From contig NZ_LYPL01000006.1 in the NCBI RefSeq assembly GCF_001662075.1, positions 1-64,000 on the forward strand: 64,000 nt of DNA, written 5' to 3'. The position numbers and the translations under genes were made by a program. Positions 1 through 8,576 of this stretch are shown here, piece by piece. The notes under the pieces are model-generated. The model did not search any database, was not told the origin of the DNA, and saw only the letters and a list, made by a program, of their open reading frames with translations. Positions within the stretch are counted from its first letter, which is position 1. Every line of letters begins with the position of its first letter. This DNA is from Rhizobium bangladeshense. Lineage in GTDB: Bacteria > Pseudomonadota > Alphaproteobacteria > Rhizobiales > Rhizobiaceae.

Positions 1-2
1 AC

Positions 3-539
3 CAGATCGAGGCGATGACGCTGGCGACCAAGATCGCCGTGCTGAAGGACGGGGTGCTGCAGCAGTTCGGCACGCCGGCCGAGATCTATAACAGCCCCGC
101 CAATCTCTTCGTCGCCGACTTCATGGGGTCGCCGGCGATGAACCTGCTAAACGCCACCGTCGAGGCCGGTGCGTCCGGGCTTGCCGTGTCGCTGGAGCGG
201 CCGAATGGCGCCCCGCTGCGATTGCCTGTGGTCGCCGGCGCCAACGGTCTCTCGGCCTATGCCGGCAAGCAGGTGATCTTCGGGATCCGCCCGGAAGCGC
301 TGACCGATCCGGACGGCGCCGACCGCAAGGCGCGCTCGCTGACCGAGGACGATTGCCTGATCGAAGTGGTCGAACCGGCCGGCTCCGACACCTTCGCCGT
401 CACCAAGCTCGGCGGCAAATCCGTCGTCGCCCGCCTGCGCGCCGATGCCGGCATCGCGCCGGGACAAAACACCCGCCTGGCCTTCAATCTCGACAAGGCC
501 GTGTTCTTCGATCCAGACAGCCAGATGCGAATTGCGTGA
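3..539 (+). CDS. Sugar-type ABC transporter ATP-binding protein, C-terminal part (5' end outside window)
   Basis: The gene enters from the left edge, so only the last 178 residues are visible. The first residues (QIEAMTLATKI) are the stretch just after the H-loop of an ABC ATPase. They are followed by the typical KDGVLQQFGTPAEIYNSP segment and a TOBE/OB region with FGIRPEAL. This layout is that of MalK/UgpC/MsmK ATPases, which power binding-protein-dependent uptake of sugars, glycerol phosphates or related solutes from the cytoplasmic face of the inner membrane. Walker A and B lie outside the window. The stop is 15 bases before the next start, so it probably heads or sits within the operon of oxidoreductases up to 7033, and those enzymes may act on the imported solute. 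The substrate cannot be read from this part. Confidence 0.9.
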   Translation, partial: QIEAMTLATKIAVLKDGVLQQFGTPAEIYNSPANLFVADFMGSPAMNLLNATVEAGASGLAVSLERPNGAPLRLPVVAGANGLSAYAGKQVIFGIRPEALTDPDGADRKARSLTEDDCLIEVVEPAGSDTFAVTKLGGKSVVARLRADAGIAPGQNTRLAFNLDKAVFFDPDSQMRIA

Positions 540-554
540 TGGCCAGAGGCTAAG

Positions 555-2093
555 ATGAGCAATTCACCAGACATCGTCATCATCGGCTCAGGCGTCGGCG
601 GCTCCACTGTCGCCGCCGGCTTGGCCGCGACCGGCGCTGACATATTGATCCTCGAAGCCGGCGATCACATTGCCGACCTTCCCGTCAATCGTGACCAGCG
701 CGCGATCTTCCAGCGGGGGCATTTCCGACCGAGGGAAATCTGGTACGAGGCGAACGGCAAGGGCTTCAATCCCGGCAATTACTACAATGTCGGCGGCAAT
801 TCGAAATTCTACGGCGCCGTCTTGTCGCGCTATCGCAAGGAAGATTTCGACGTCATCGAACATGGGGAGGGCGTGTCGCCGGCCTGGCCCTTCCCCTATG
901 AAGAGCTGGAGCCTTGGTATTCGAAGGCGGAGCTCATGTATCAGGTCCGCGGCAGTCTGGGCGACGATCCGACCGAACCGCATCACTCGGTTGCCTACGA
1001 ATTCCCGCCCGTGCCCGACGAGGCGCCGATCGCCGAGGTCAGGGCGCGCCTCAAGGCGAAAGGCCTGCATCCGTTTTCGCTGCCGCTCGGCCTCGATCTT
1101 GACGCCTGGCTGTCGAAGGCACGCACGCCCTGGGATGCCCATCCGAATGCACGGGACGGCAAGATGGACGCCGAGACTGCGGCGCTCGCGGTGGCGCTGA
1201 AACATAAGAACGTTCGCCTCGAAACCAATGCGCGCGTGACGCGGCTCGACACCGGAGCCGGGAGCCGGATCGACCGGGTCACCTATATCAAGGACGGTGA
1301 GATGCTGACTGTCTCGCCTGACATCGTGATCCTTTCGGCTGGGGCGGTCCAATCGTCGGTGCTTTTGCTGCGGTCGAAAACCGACCGCTTCCCCAGGGGC
1401 CTCGCTAACTCTTCCGATCAGCTGGGCCGCAACTTCATGAACCACAACGCTTCCGCCGTGATCGGTGTTTCGCCACGGTTCAGGAACACCGCTGTCTATC
1501 AGAAGACCTTTGCCTTCAACGATTTCTATCTCTCCGACGGCGAGGGCGGTCCGCCGCTCGGCAATGTGCAGCTCCTGGGCCGTATCTCCGAAAGAGTTCT
1601 GAAGGGCTCTCTGCCGCAGAGCCCGGAATGGCTTCTCCGTTTGATGACGGATCATGCCATCGACTTCTATGCCATGAGCGAAGACGTGCCCAATCCCGAA
1701 AGCCGCGTCATGGTCGATGGAGATCGGATCATTCTACAATGGCAGAGAACCAACTGGGACGCCCATCTGGCGCTCGTCGCCAAGCTGAAGGCGATCCTGC
1801 GGTCGATCGGATTTCCAATCGTGCTGTCGAGACCTTTCGATAAGCGCACGCCGTCCCATCAGTGCGGGACGATCCGCATCGGCAACGACCCTGCCACGGC
1901 GCCGCTCGATCCCTATTGCCGGTCCTACGATCACGAAAACCTCTTCGTCGTCGACGCCGGCTTCTTGCCCACGTCGGCTGCGGTCAATCCGGCGCTGACC
2001 GTCGCCAGTCAGGCGCTGAGAGTTGCAGATCACATCGCATCGAAGGACTTGCAGGCGCGGGCAGATCCGTTGGCGCGTGCAGGCCTCACATAG
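555..2093 (+). CDS. GMC family FAD-dependent oxidoreductase
   Basis: 512 residues, a usual length for glucose-methanol-choline (GMC) oxidoreductases. The N-terminus carries the Rossmann dinucleotide fold VIIGSGVGGSTVAAGL with the acidic end of strand 2 at LILEAGD. The C-terminus has SHQCGT and the closing block DAGFLPTSAAVNPALTVASQ, where the family's catalytic His/Asn pair lies. Members oxidise alcohol groups of sugars, polyols or choline with FAD and pass electrons to a quinone, cytochrome or oxygen. There is no signal peptide. It lies 15 bases after the ABC ATPase and 9 bases before a second GMC gene. The two are not close duplicates: the spacing and C-terminal motifs differ. The substrate is unknown; an imported polyol or sugar is an inference from the operon. 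Confidence 0.88.
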   Translation: MSNSPDIVIIGSGVGGSTVAAGLAATGADILILEAGDHIADLPVNRDQRAIFQRGHFRPREIWYEANGKGFNPGNYYNVGGNSKFYGAVLSRYRKEDFDVIEHGEGVSPAWPFPYEELEPWYSKAELMYQVRGSLGDDPTEPHHSVAYEFPPVPDEAPIAEVRARLKAKGLHPFSLPLGLDLDAWLSKARTPWDAHPNARDGKMDAETAALAVALKHKNVRLETNARVTRLDTGAGSRIDRVTYIKDGEMLTVSPDIVILSAGAVQSSVLLLRSKTDRFPRGLANSSDQLGRNFMNHNASAVIGVSPRFRNTAVYQKTFAFNDFYLSDGEGGPPLGNVQLLGRISERVLKGSLPQSPEWLLRLMTDHAIDFYAMSEDVPNPESRVMVDGDRIILQWQRTNWDAHLALVAKLKAILRSIGFPIVLSRPFDKRTPSHQCGTIRIGNDPATAPLDPYCRSYDHENLFVVDAGFLPTSAAVNPALTVASQALRVADHIASKDLQARADPLARAGLT

Positions 2094-2102
2094 GACAGTA
2101 AA

Positions 2103-3758
2103 ATGGGCTTCGACTATATCATCACCGGTGCCGGTCCTGCAGGCTGCGTCCTGGCAAGCCGCCTCAGCGAAGATCCCGATGTGAAAGTGCTGCTTCTCGA
2201 AGCGGGCGGCGGCGACTGGAATCCGCTTTTTCATATGCCTGCCGGCTTCGCCAAGATGACCAAGGGCGTGGCGAGCTGGGGATGGCAGACCGTTCCCCAG
2301 AAGCACATGAAGGGCAGGGTGCTTCGCTATACCCAGGCGAAGGTCATCGGCGGCGGCTCGTCGATCAACGCCCAGCTCTATACGCGCGGAAACGCGGCCG
2401 ATTACGATCTCTGGGCCAGCGAAGACGGCTGCGAGGGCTGGGACTATCGCTCGATCCTTCCCTATTTCAAACGTGCCGAGGACAATCAGCGCTTCGCCGA
2501 TGACTACCACGCCTATGGCGGTCCGCTGGGTGTTTCGATGCCGGCTGCAGCGCTGCCGATCTGTGACGCCTATATCCGCGCAGGCCAGGAGCTCGGCATT
2601 CCCTATAATCACGACTTCAACGGCCGCCAGCAGGCCGGCGTCGGATTTTACCAGCTCACACAGCGCAATCGCCGACGGTCCTCGGCATCGCTCGCCTATC
2701 TCTCGCCGATCAAGGACCGGAGGAACCTGACCGTTCGGACGGGCGCGCGCGTCGCGCGGATCATCGTCGAAGCAGGCCGGGCGGCAGGCGTCGAGATCGC
2801 GACCGCGCGCGGCTTGGAGATCGTGCGAGCCGAACGCGAAGTCCTGGTGTCGTCAGGCGCGATCGGATCGCCGAAACTTCTTCTGCAGTCCGGCATCGGG
2901 CCGGCTGATCACCTCGCATCGGTGGGCGTCAAGGTGAACCACGATCTGCCCGGTGTCGGCGGCAACCTGCAGGATCACCTGGATCTTTTCGTCATCGCCG
3001 AATGCACCGGCGATCACACCTATGACGGCGTCGCGAAGCTTCGCCGCACACTCTGGGCCGGGATTCAATATGCCCTGTTCCGCACGGGTCCTGTGGCCTC
3101 GTCGCTCTTCGAGACCGGCGGCTTCTGGTATGCCGATCCCGACGCGCGGTCTCCCGATATCCAGTTCCACCTCGGCTTGGGATCAGGCATCGAAGCCGGC
3201 GTCGAGCGGCTGAAGAACGCGGGTGTGACGCTCAACTCCGCCTATCTGCATCCGCGCTCGCGCGGCACGGTGCGTCTGTCATCCGCCGACCCGGGTGCAG
3301 CACCCTTGATCGATCCCAACTACTGGTCCGATCCGCACGACAAGAAGATGTCGCTGGAAGGGCTGAAGATCGCCCGCGAGATCATGCAGCAGGCGGCGCT
3401 GAAGCCCTATGTCATGGCCGAAAGGCTTCCCGGTCCGAAGGTCATGACCGACGAGCAGCTTTTCGACTATGGCTGCGCCAATGCCAAGACCGACCACCAT
3501 CCTGTGGGCACCTGCAAAATGGGAACGGGACCGGACGCGGTTGTCGGGCTGGATCTCAAGGTCCATGGCCTGGAAGGCCTCCGGGTCTGCGATTCCTCCG
3601 TTATGCCGCGCGTGCCGTCCTGCAACACCAATGCGCCTACTATCATGGTCGGCGAAAAGGGATCGGACCTAATCAGGGGTTTGCCTGCGCTGCCCTCGGC
3701 AATCTTCGCTCATGAACGCAACGATTCCAGGCCGCGGGCCCGCACGGAAATCCGATAA
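2103..3758 (+). CDS. GMC family oxidoreductase, choline dehydrogenase-like
   Basis: 551 residues. It starts with YIITGAGPAGCVLASRLSED, the FAD-binding fold, followed by LLLEAGG. The GMC signature around GGGSSINAQLYTRG is present, and the C-terminal catalytic region reads DHHPVGTCKMG, then DSSVMPRVPSCNTNAPTIMV. This is the BetA/alcohol dehydrogenase branch, closer to choline dehydrogenase than the preceding gene. BetA-like names are often over-assigned, and no betaine aldehyde dehydrogenase gene is nearby, so a true choline role is doubtful. Start is the ATG at 2103, 9 bases after the previous stop; the next gene follows after 11 bases. It probably oxidises an alcohol group of the compound handled by this operon. 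Confidence 0.87.
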   Translation: MGFDYIITGAGPAGCVLASRLSEDPDVKVLLLEAGGGDWNPLFHMPAGFAKMTKGVASWGWQTVPQKHMKGRVLRYTQAKVIGGGSSINAQLYTRGNAADYDLWASEDGCEGWDYRSILPYFKRAEDNQRFADDYHAYGGPLGVSMPAAALPICDAYIRAGQELGIPYNHDFNGRQQAGVGFYQLTQRNRRRSSASLAYLSPIKDRRNLTVRTGARVARIIVEAGRAAGVEIATARGLEIVRAEREVLVSSGAIGSPKLLLQSGIGPADHLASVGVKVNHDLPGVGGNLQDHLDLFVIAECTGDHTYDGVAKLRRTLWAGIQYALFRTGPVASSLFETGGFWYADPDARSPDIQFHLGLGSGIEAGVERLKNAGVTLNSAYLHPRSRGTVRLSSADPGAAPLIDPNYWSDPHDKKMSLEGLKIAREIMQQAALKPYVMAERLPGPKVMTDEQLFDYGCANAKTDHHPVGTCKMGTGPDAVVGLDLKVHGLEGLRVCDSSVMPRVPSCNTNAPTIMVGEKGSDLIRGLPALPSAIFAHERNDSRPRARTEIR

Positions 3759-3769
3759 GGAGAACGACG

Positions 3770-4939
3770 ATGTCTGAAGTCAGAGTTGCAGTGCTTGGCG
3801 CCTCGGGCTGGATGGGGAAGGTCCATACGATGGCCTATCAGACCTTTCCGCATTTCTTCGGCGTGTCGGACGGAACGGCGCGGGTCGTGGCGCTGGTCGA
3901 CAGCAACCCTGACGTAGCGCAGGATATTGGCAACAGGGCGCCGGGGGCCAGGATCTATCAGGATTGGAAGCTGGCGGTCGCCGATCGCCAGGTTGATCTC
4001 ATCGATATCTGTCTGCCCGACCATCTGCACTACCCGGTGGCCAAGGCGGCGCTGCTGGCGGGCAAACATGTCTACTGCGAGAAGCCACTGGCCAACACCG
4101 CCGATGAAGCGCGCGAACTGGCCGAGATCGCGAGAGAGAAGGGTGTGATCACACGTGTCGGACACGCTTTTCCACGCAATCCCGTCCACGACATGGCGAA
4201 AGACATCATCGATTCAGGCGAGATCGGCGAGGTCAAGCTGTTTCGCGGCTGCCAGCACGTCGACATGTACGGTGATCCCATGACGCCCTTCATGTGGCGC
4301 GCCGATGGCAAGCTCGCGCCGACCGGGATCGTTGGGGACACGGGTTCGCACATCTTCAGCTTCATGGATTTCCTGGTCGGTCGCGTCAGTTCGCTGATCG
4401 CCGACAATCTCATCGTCACGCCGCGCCGGCCCGTCGTCGAGGGGCTTGCCTATGGCGAGCAGGTGAAACTGACAGGCGGCGAATCCTGGGCCGATATCAC
4501 CAACCCTGACGCGACCAACCTTCTATGCCGGTTTGCCAACGGCGCCGGCGGGATCGTCGATTTCAGCCGAGTTGCGACCGGTCGCAAGTTCATGCAGACC
4601 TACGAGGTCTATGGAACCAAAGGCAGCATCGCCTATACCTATGACGAGATAAACCGGCTGCGTTTCTACTCCAACGATGACCGGACGGGACGGCGCGGTT
4701 TTCGCGAGATCGACGTGGGGCCGGAGAACCCCACTTTCCGAGCTTTTCTGCCTCTGCCGAACTTCGGCATCGGCTACAACGAAAGCAAGATCATCGAGGT
4801 GGCAGAGGTGATCCGCTCGATCGTCTCAAACAGACCGATGTGGCCGACATTCGATACCGGGCACCACATCTGCCAAATCGTCGATGCGTGCATGGAGTCT
4901 TCCCGGCAAAAGCGCTGGGTGGACATTCCGCTCGGATAA
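3770..4939 (+). CDS. Gfo/Idh/MocA family NAD(P)-dependent oxidoreductase
   Basis: 389 residues. The N-terminal Rossmann fold has VLGASGWMGKVHTMAYQ, and the family's EKP motif is at residues 104-106 (in YCEKPLANT). The second domain has the GDTGSH segment usual for the substrate-binding half. Members interconvert hydroxyl and keto groups of sugars, inositols and sugar acids with NAD(P). A clear GGAGAA ribosome binding site lies ahead of the ATG (aaggagaacgacg). The gene sits 11 bases after a GMC gene and 6 bases before the flavoprotein gene. Together they suggest a multi-step oxidation of a cyclic polyol or sugar derivative. The exact substrate cannot be named. Confidence 0.88.
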   Translation: MSEVRVAVLGASGWMGKVHTMAYQTFPHFFGVSDGTARVVALVDSNPDVAQDIGNRAPGARIYQDWKLAVADRQVDLIDICLPDHLHYPVAKAALLAGKHVYCEKPLANTADEARELAEIAREKGVITRVGHAFPRNPVHDMAKDIIDSGEIGEVKLFRGCQHVDMYGDPMTPFMWRADGKLAPTGIVGDTGSHIFSFMDFLVGRVSSLIADNLIVTPRRPVVEGLAYGEQVKLTGGESWADITNPDATNLLCRFANGAGGIVDFSRVATGRKFMQTYEVYGTKGSIAYTYDEINRLRFYSNDDRTGRRGFREIDVGPENPTFRAFLPLPNFGIGYNESKIIEVAEVIRSIVSNRPMWPTFDTGHHICQIVDACMESSRQKRWVDIPLG

Positions 4940-4945
4940 ACGCTG

Positions 4946-7033
4946 ATGACCACAGACGTCCCGCAGGAAATTCTCGACGCGCTGACCGATGTCGATATGC
5001 CCAGGCTTCCGCCTGAAGCCGGTCCCTCGGCAACGGCTCGGCTCGCCGGTGTCGAAGTGCCGATCTATCGAGCCGGCAGTGTCGTCGTCGGATCGGGTGC
5101 TGCAGGTCTGCGTGCAGCTGTGGAAATGAAGCGGCGCGGCGACGATGTCGTCATCGTCAGCCAAAGTGCCTGGGGCGGGACTTCGGCCTGCTCCGGTTCC
5201 GATAAGCAGACCCTGCACACGGCTAACACGGCGGATCAGGGCGACAATTACAAGGCGATGGCTCGGGCCATCCGCAGCGGCGGCGCCATGGACGAGGACA
5301 CGGCCTATGTCGAGGCCGTGGGCTCGTCGCGGATGATGGCGTCGCTGCAGTTCCTCGGTCTGCCGCTGCCGCAGGATCCGCTCGGTGGAACGCTGCGATA
5401 TCAGACCGACCATGACGAGGTCGGCCGCGCCACCAGCTGCGGCCCGCGCACCTCGCGCCTGATGGTCAAGGTGCTGGCAGAAGAGGCGCTCCGGCTCGAT
5501 GTGCCGTTCTACAACCAGACCACCGCAGTCAAAATCCTCACCGAAGGCGAAGGAACGGATCGCCGCGTTGCTGGGATACTTGCCATGCGCGCCGCTGATC
5601 GCATGGAGGAGAACCCGCTCGGAATCGCCTTGTTCGTCAGTAATGTAATCGTGCTCGCGGCTGGTGGACCGGGCGAACTCTATCGCGACAGCGTCTATCC
5701 CAATGGTTGTTTCGGCTCCCTCGGCCTGGCGCTCGAGGCAGGCGTCGAGCTCGTCAACCTGACCGAAAGCCAGTTCGGCATCGGAACGCGCAGGGAAGGC
5801 TTCCCGTGGAATCTATCGGGCACCTACGTCCAGGCGATTCCGCATATCTACTCGGTCGATGCCGAGGGTACTGAACATCATTTCCTGGCGCAATATTACC
5901 GCAGCACCCAGGAATTGGCGTCGAACGTTTTCCGCAAGGGCTATCAATGGCCGTTTCATGCGACGCGCATGCTGGATTTCGGCTCGAGCCTGGTGGATCT
6001 CGCCATCCATTGCGAAACCGCCGCGGGGCGGCGTGTCTTCATGGACTTCAATCGCAATCCACTGCCGGTGCCGGGCGACGACCTGCCGTTCAGCCTGGAG
6101 AGGCTGGACGAAGATGTCCGTCTCTATCTCGGCAAGGCGGGTGCCGATCAGGACATGCCGATCGATCGGTTGAAGCACATGAACCCGCTCGCGATCGAGC
6201 TCTATCGCCGCTACAAGATCGACATCGCCGCCGACCCGCTGGAGTTCGCCGTCAATAACCAGCACATGAATGGCGGCATCATGGTCGACACCTGGGGCCG
6301 CAGCAATCTTGCCGGCTGTTACGCGGTCGGCGAAGCGGCGGGCACGCATGGCGTAACGCGGCCCGGTGGCGCCGCGCTCAATGCCGGGCAGGTCTTCGGC
6401 ACCCGGGCGGCCGAGCATATCAGCGCAAGCGGAAGGGCGAAGGGGGCCGCTACGGGCGATATGTCAGGTGTCGCAGAGGCAGGTATCACCGCGCTGCTCG
6501 CCGCACTTCGCAGCGAGAGCTCGCTCACCCTCAAATCGATCCGCTCGGAAGTGCAGGCGCGAATGAGCGAGAAGGCCGGCATTATTTGCGATCAGGAGGG
6601 CGTCGCCCGGGCCTTGATCGAAGCGCGCAAACTGAATGCGGACATTCGTGCCGGGGGCGTCGCCTACGGCCGCGCAGCCGAAGCGGTCCGCGGCGTGCAA
6701 TGGCGCCACATGGCGCTCGCCTCGGAAGCCGTGCTCAGCGCCCTCGACTTTTTCATTCGCAATGGCGGCGGCAGTCGCGGAGCGCGAGCAATATGTGATG
6801 TCGAGGGCGAATCCCTTCCATATGCAAATGCTGGCCCTTTGGAGGAATATCGCTTCCGCAAAGAACGCGAAGCGCATCGGGACGAGCAGATCGTCGTTCG
6901 GCTCGATGGCGATGAGCTCCGGCTTTCAACCCGTTCGAACCGCAATTTCGATGAAAGCGCCAGATCCTTCTTCGAACGAGACTGGCCCGCCTGGTTGACG
7001 GGTCGCATCTACGATCTCGGCGCCGGCAAATAA
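4946..7033 (+). CDS. FAD-binding dehydrogenase of the fumarate reductase/aspartate oxidase flavoprotein superfamily
   Basis: 695 residues, longer than L-aspartate oxidase and near SdhA/FrdA and adenylylsulfate reductase flavoproteins. The FAD fold is at residues 36-60 (SVVVGSGAAGLRAAVEMKRR). The C-terminal half has HMNGGIMVD and YAVGEAAGTHGVTRPGGA, the flavin-binding block of FAD_binding_2 proteins. No partner iron-sulfur subunit is encoded in the window, so its electron partner is unknown. It is the last gene of the operon, 6 bases after the Gfo/Idh gene. No export signal is visible. It could reduce or oxidise a double bond in an intermediate made by the two GMC enzymes; that role is inferred only from position. 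Confidence 0.82.
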   Translation: MTTDVPQEILDALTDVDMPRLPPEAGPSATARLAGVEVPIYRAGSVVVGSGAAGLRAAVEMKRRGDDVVIVSQSAWGGTSACSGSDKQTLHTANTADQGDNYKAMARAIRSGGAMDEDTAYVEAVGSSRMMASLQFLGLPLPQDPLGGTLRYQTDHDEVGRATSCGPRTSRLMVKVLAEEALRLDVPFYNQTTAVKILTEGEGTDRRVAGILAMRAADRMEENPLGIALFVSNVIVLAAGGPGELYRDSVYPNGCFGSLGLALEAGVELVNLTESQFGIGTRREGFPWNLSGTYVQAIPHIYSVDAEGTEHHFLAQYYRSTQELASNVFRKGYQWPFHATRMLDFGSSLVDLAIHCETAAGRRVFMDFNRNPLPVPGDDLPFSLERLDEDVRLYLGKAGADQDMPIDRLKHMNPLAIELYRRYKIDIAADPLEFAVNNQHMNGGIMVDTWGRSNLAGCYAVGEAAGTHGVTRPGGAALNAGQVFGTRAAEHISASGRAKGAATGDMSGVAEAGITALLAALRSESSLTLKSIRSEVQARMSEKAGIICDQEGVARALIEARKLNADIRAGGVAYGRAAEAVRGVQWRHMALASEAVLSALDFFIRNGGGSRGARAICDVEGESLPYANAGPLEEYRFRKEREAHRDEQIVVRLDGDELRLSTRSNRNFDESARSFFERDWPAWLTGRIYDLGAGK

Positions 7034-7051
7034 TGCGCGCCGCAATCGCAA

Positions 7052-7234
7052 TCAATCGGGATTGGCAACCGGTGGCGGAACCCGGATGCGCTCCGTGTCG
7101 TCAGAGCCTTCGGCGACGGCCTCTTCGCTTTTGCGCACGCGCCTTGGCGGATCTTTTCCTTCGATCGGCTTCGGCGATAATTGGTCGTCGGCCTGGATCT
7201 CGTCGGTGTTGAGATAATTCTTGCTTTCACCCAT
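7052..7234 (-). CDS. Small acidic hypothetical protein, probable general stress gene
   Basis: 60 residues from an ATG with GGAAG eight bases upstream. An in-frame GTG nine bases earlier is an alternative start. The protein is hydrophilic, rich in Asp, Glu, Pro and Arg, with no membrane segment and no domain that I recognise. A strong EcfG-type promoter lies about 55-80 bases upstream (7290-7315). A second ATG at 7268 has a better ribosome binding site (AGGAG) but reads only 13 codons (MTANSIPGSDRDG) before a TGA. Removing one G in the GGG at about 7229-7231 would fuse the two frames into one protein of about 73 residues, so either a start-site choice or a frameshift is involved. Confidence 0.55.
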   Translation of the reverse strand: MGESKNYLNTDEIQADDQLSPKPIEGKDPPRRVRKSEEAVAEGSDDTERIRVPPPVANPD

Positions 7235-7289
7235 CACGATCACTTCCGGGAATGGAATTGGCAGTCATGGACAATCTCCTTTGCAAGCT

Positions 7290-7315
7290 AACGCCAGCTG
7301 GCATCGTGAGGTTCC
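7290..7315 (-). promoter_or_regulatory. EcfG (general stress sigma factor)-type promoter
   Basis: On the minus strand the sequence reads GGAAC, 17 bases, CGTT, an exact match to the EcfG/RpoE2 promoter consensus of alphaproteobacteria. It lies between the end of xthA and the small gene that starts at 7234 (or 7268), at a suitable distance and direction to drive it. Confidence 0.75.
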
Positions 7316-7341
7316 CTCGCTCCTCCGCGAGATATCGCTGC

Positions 7342-8133
7342 TCAAACGCCGCCAGCTTCGGGGATGTCGAGCTCGATCATGACAGGCGCATGGTCGCTCG
7401 TATGCTCCCAGCCCCTTGGCTTTCGCCGGACGCTTGCCGATCGAAGCCACGGCGCCACTGCCGGGCTGAGCAGAAGGTGGTCGATCCGCAGCCCGGCGTC
7501 GCGTTCGAAACTGTTCCGCCAGTATTTCCAGAATGTGTAGATGCGCTCGCTCGGATGCAGATGCCTGACGGCGTCCGTCCAGCCCTGGGCCACCAGCCGG
7601 GCATAGGCCTTGCGCACTTCCGGCCTGAAAAGCGCATCGTCCAGCCAGCGCTCCGGCTTATAGACGTCAATCTCGGTCGGCATGACGTTGAAATCGCCGG
7701 CCAGGATTGACGGCACCTCGATTTCGAGAAGTTCGGCGGCATAGGCGTGCAGGCGACGGAACCAGCGGAGCTTGTATTCGAACTTTGCGCTGGGAAAGGG
7801 ATTGCCGTTCGGCAGATACAGGCACCCGATCACAAGGCCGTCGACAACGGCTTCGATATAGCGGCTATGGGTATCGTCGGGATCGCCGGGAAGGCCGCGC
7901 CGTGTCAGGATCGGTGTCTTGCCTTTCGCCAGGATGGCGACACCGTTCCAGGATCTCTGTCCGTGCCAGACGGCACCGTAGCCGGCCCGTTCTATCTCCC
8001 TTCGCGGAAACCTGGCGTCGTCGGTTTTCAGCTCCTGGAGGCAGGCCACATCGGGGACATCCTCCGACAGCCAGCGCAGCAGGATGTCCAGCCGCCCGTT
8101 TATTCCATTGACGTTATAGGTCGCGATTTTCAT
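7342..8133 (-). CDS. xthA: Exodeoxyribonuclease III (AP endonuclease family)
   Basis: 263 residues from the ATG giving MKIATYNVNGINGRL. The family metal- and DNA-binding blocks are all present: NVNGI, CLQELKTDD, then LAGDFNVMPTEID, and the terminal SDHAPVMIEL with the catalytic Asp-His pair. Exo III cleaves DNA 5' to abasic sites and trims 3' blocking ends in base excision repair. An upstream in-frame extension of 36 codons has no family similarity, so it is excluded. The gene follows the GFA gene by 31 bases on the same strand. It may be co-transcribed from the stress-type promoter near 9090, which would fit a DNA-repair function, but that link is inferred. Confidence 0.93.
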   Translation of the reverse strand: MKIATYNVNGINGRLDILLRWLSEDVPDVACLQELKTDDARFPRREIERAGYGAVWHGQRSWNGVAILAKGKTPILTRRGLPGDPDDTHSRYIEAVVDGLVIGCLYLPNGNPFPSAKFEYKLRWFRRLHAYAAELLEIEVPSILAGDFNVMPTEIDVYKPERWLDDALFRPEVRKAYARLVAQGWTDAVRHLHPSERIYTFWKYWRNSFERDAGLRIDHLLLSPAVAPWLRSASVRRKPRGWEHTSDHAPVMIELDIPEAGGV

Positions 8134-8164
8134 GGATCTGATGTCGAGGCGACGCGACCATAAT

Positions 8165-8566
8165 CTAGAACCGCTCCTGTGACACTTCCTCCGGAAGCCG
8201 GCGCCCGCAATCGGCCCAGGCAAGGCGGCTCTCCACGCCATAGTGCCCCGCCGGTTGAATTCGCTCGGGGTGATCGAGCGAGCCGGCCGTCACGCGGATC
8301 AACTCATCACCGTCGTACTGGAGGTAAAGTGGCGTCCCACACGTGCTGCAAAAACCGCGCGTTGCAATAGGCGAGGATCGGTAAACGGCGGGAGCAGCAT
8401 CCGTCCACACGAGTTTTTCGACTCTGGCCTGGACAAGAACCGCGAAAGGACCACCGGTCGCCTTCTTGCACATGTCGCAATGGCAGTAACCCGAATGCGG
8501 CGTGTCGCCGGTGAACTCATACCGGCAGGATCCGCAGAGGCAGCCGCCGGTCCATCGCGTCGCCAT
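8165..8566 (-). CDS. GFA family (glutathione-dependent formaldehyde-activating enzyme-like) zinc protein
   Basis: 133 residues. It has the cysteine pattern of the GFA/DUF636 fold: CLCGSC near residues 9-14, CHCDMC near 28-33, and CSTC further on, all known to bind structural and substrate-site zinc in this family. The founding member Gfa was described as joining formaldehyde to glutathione, but most members have no proven reaction, so the precise activity is open. The start has GAGG upstream and lies 10 bases after the preceding gene's stop, which suggests co-transcription with the DUF883-like gene and with xthA. Confidence 0.88.
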   Translation of the reverse strand: MATRWTGGCLCGSCRYEFTGDTPHSGYCHCDMCKKATGGPFAVLVQARVEKLVWTDAAPAVYRSSPIATRGFCSTCGTPLYLQYDGDELIRVTAGSLDHPERIQPAGHYGVESRLAWADCGRRLPEEVSQERF

Positions 8567-8576
8567 GACCTAGACC

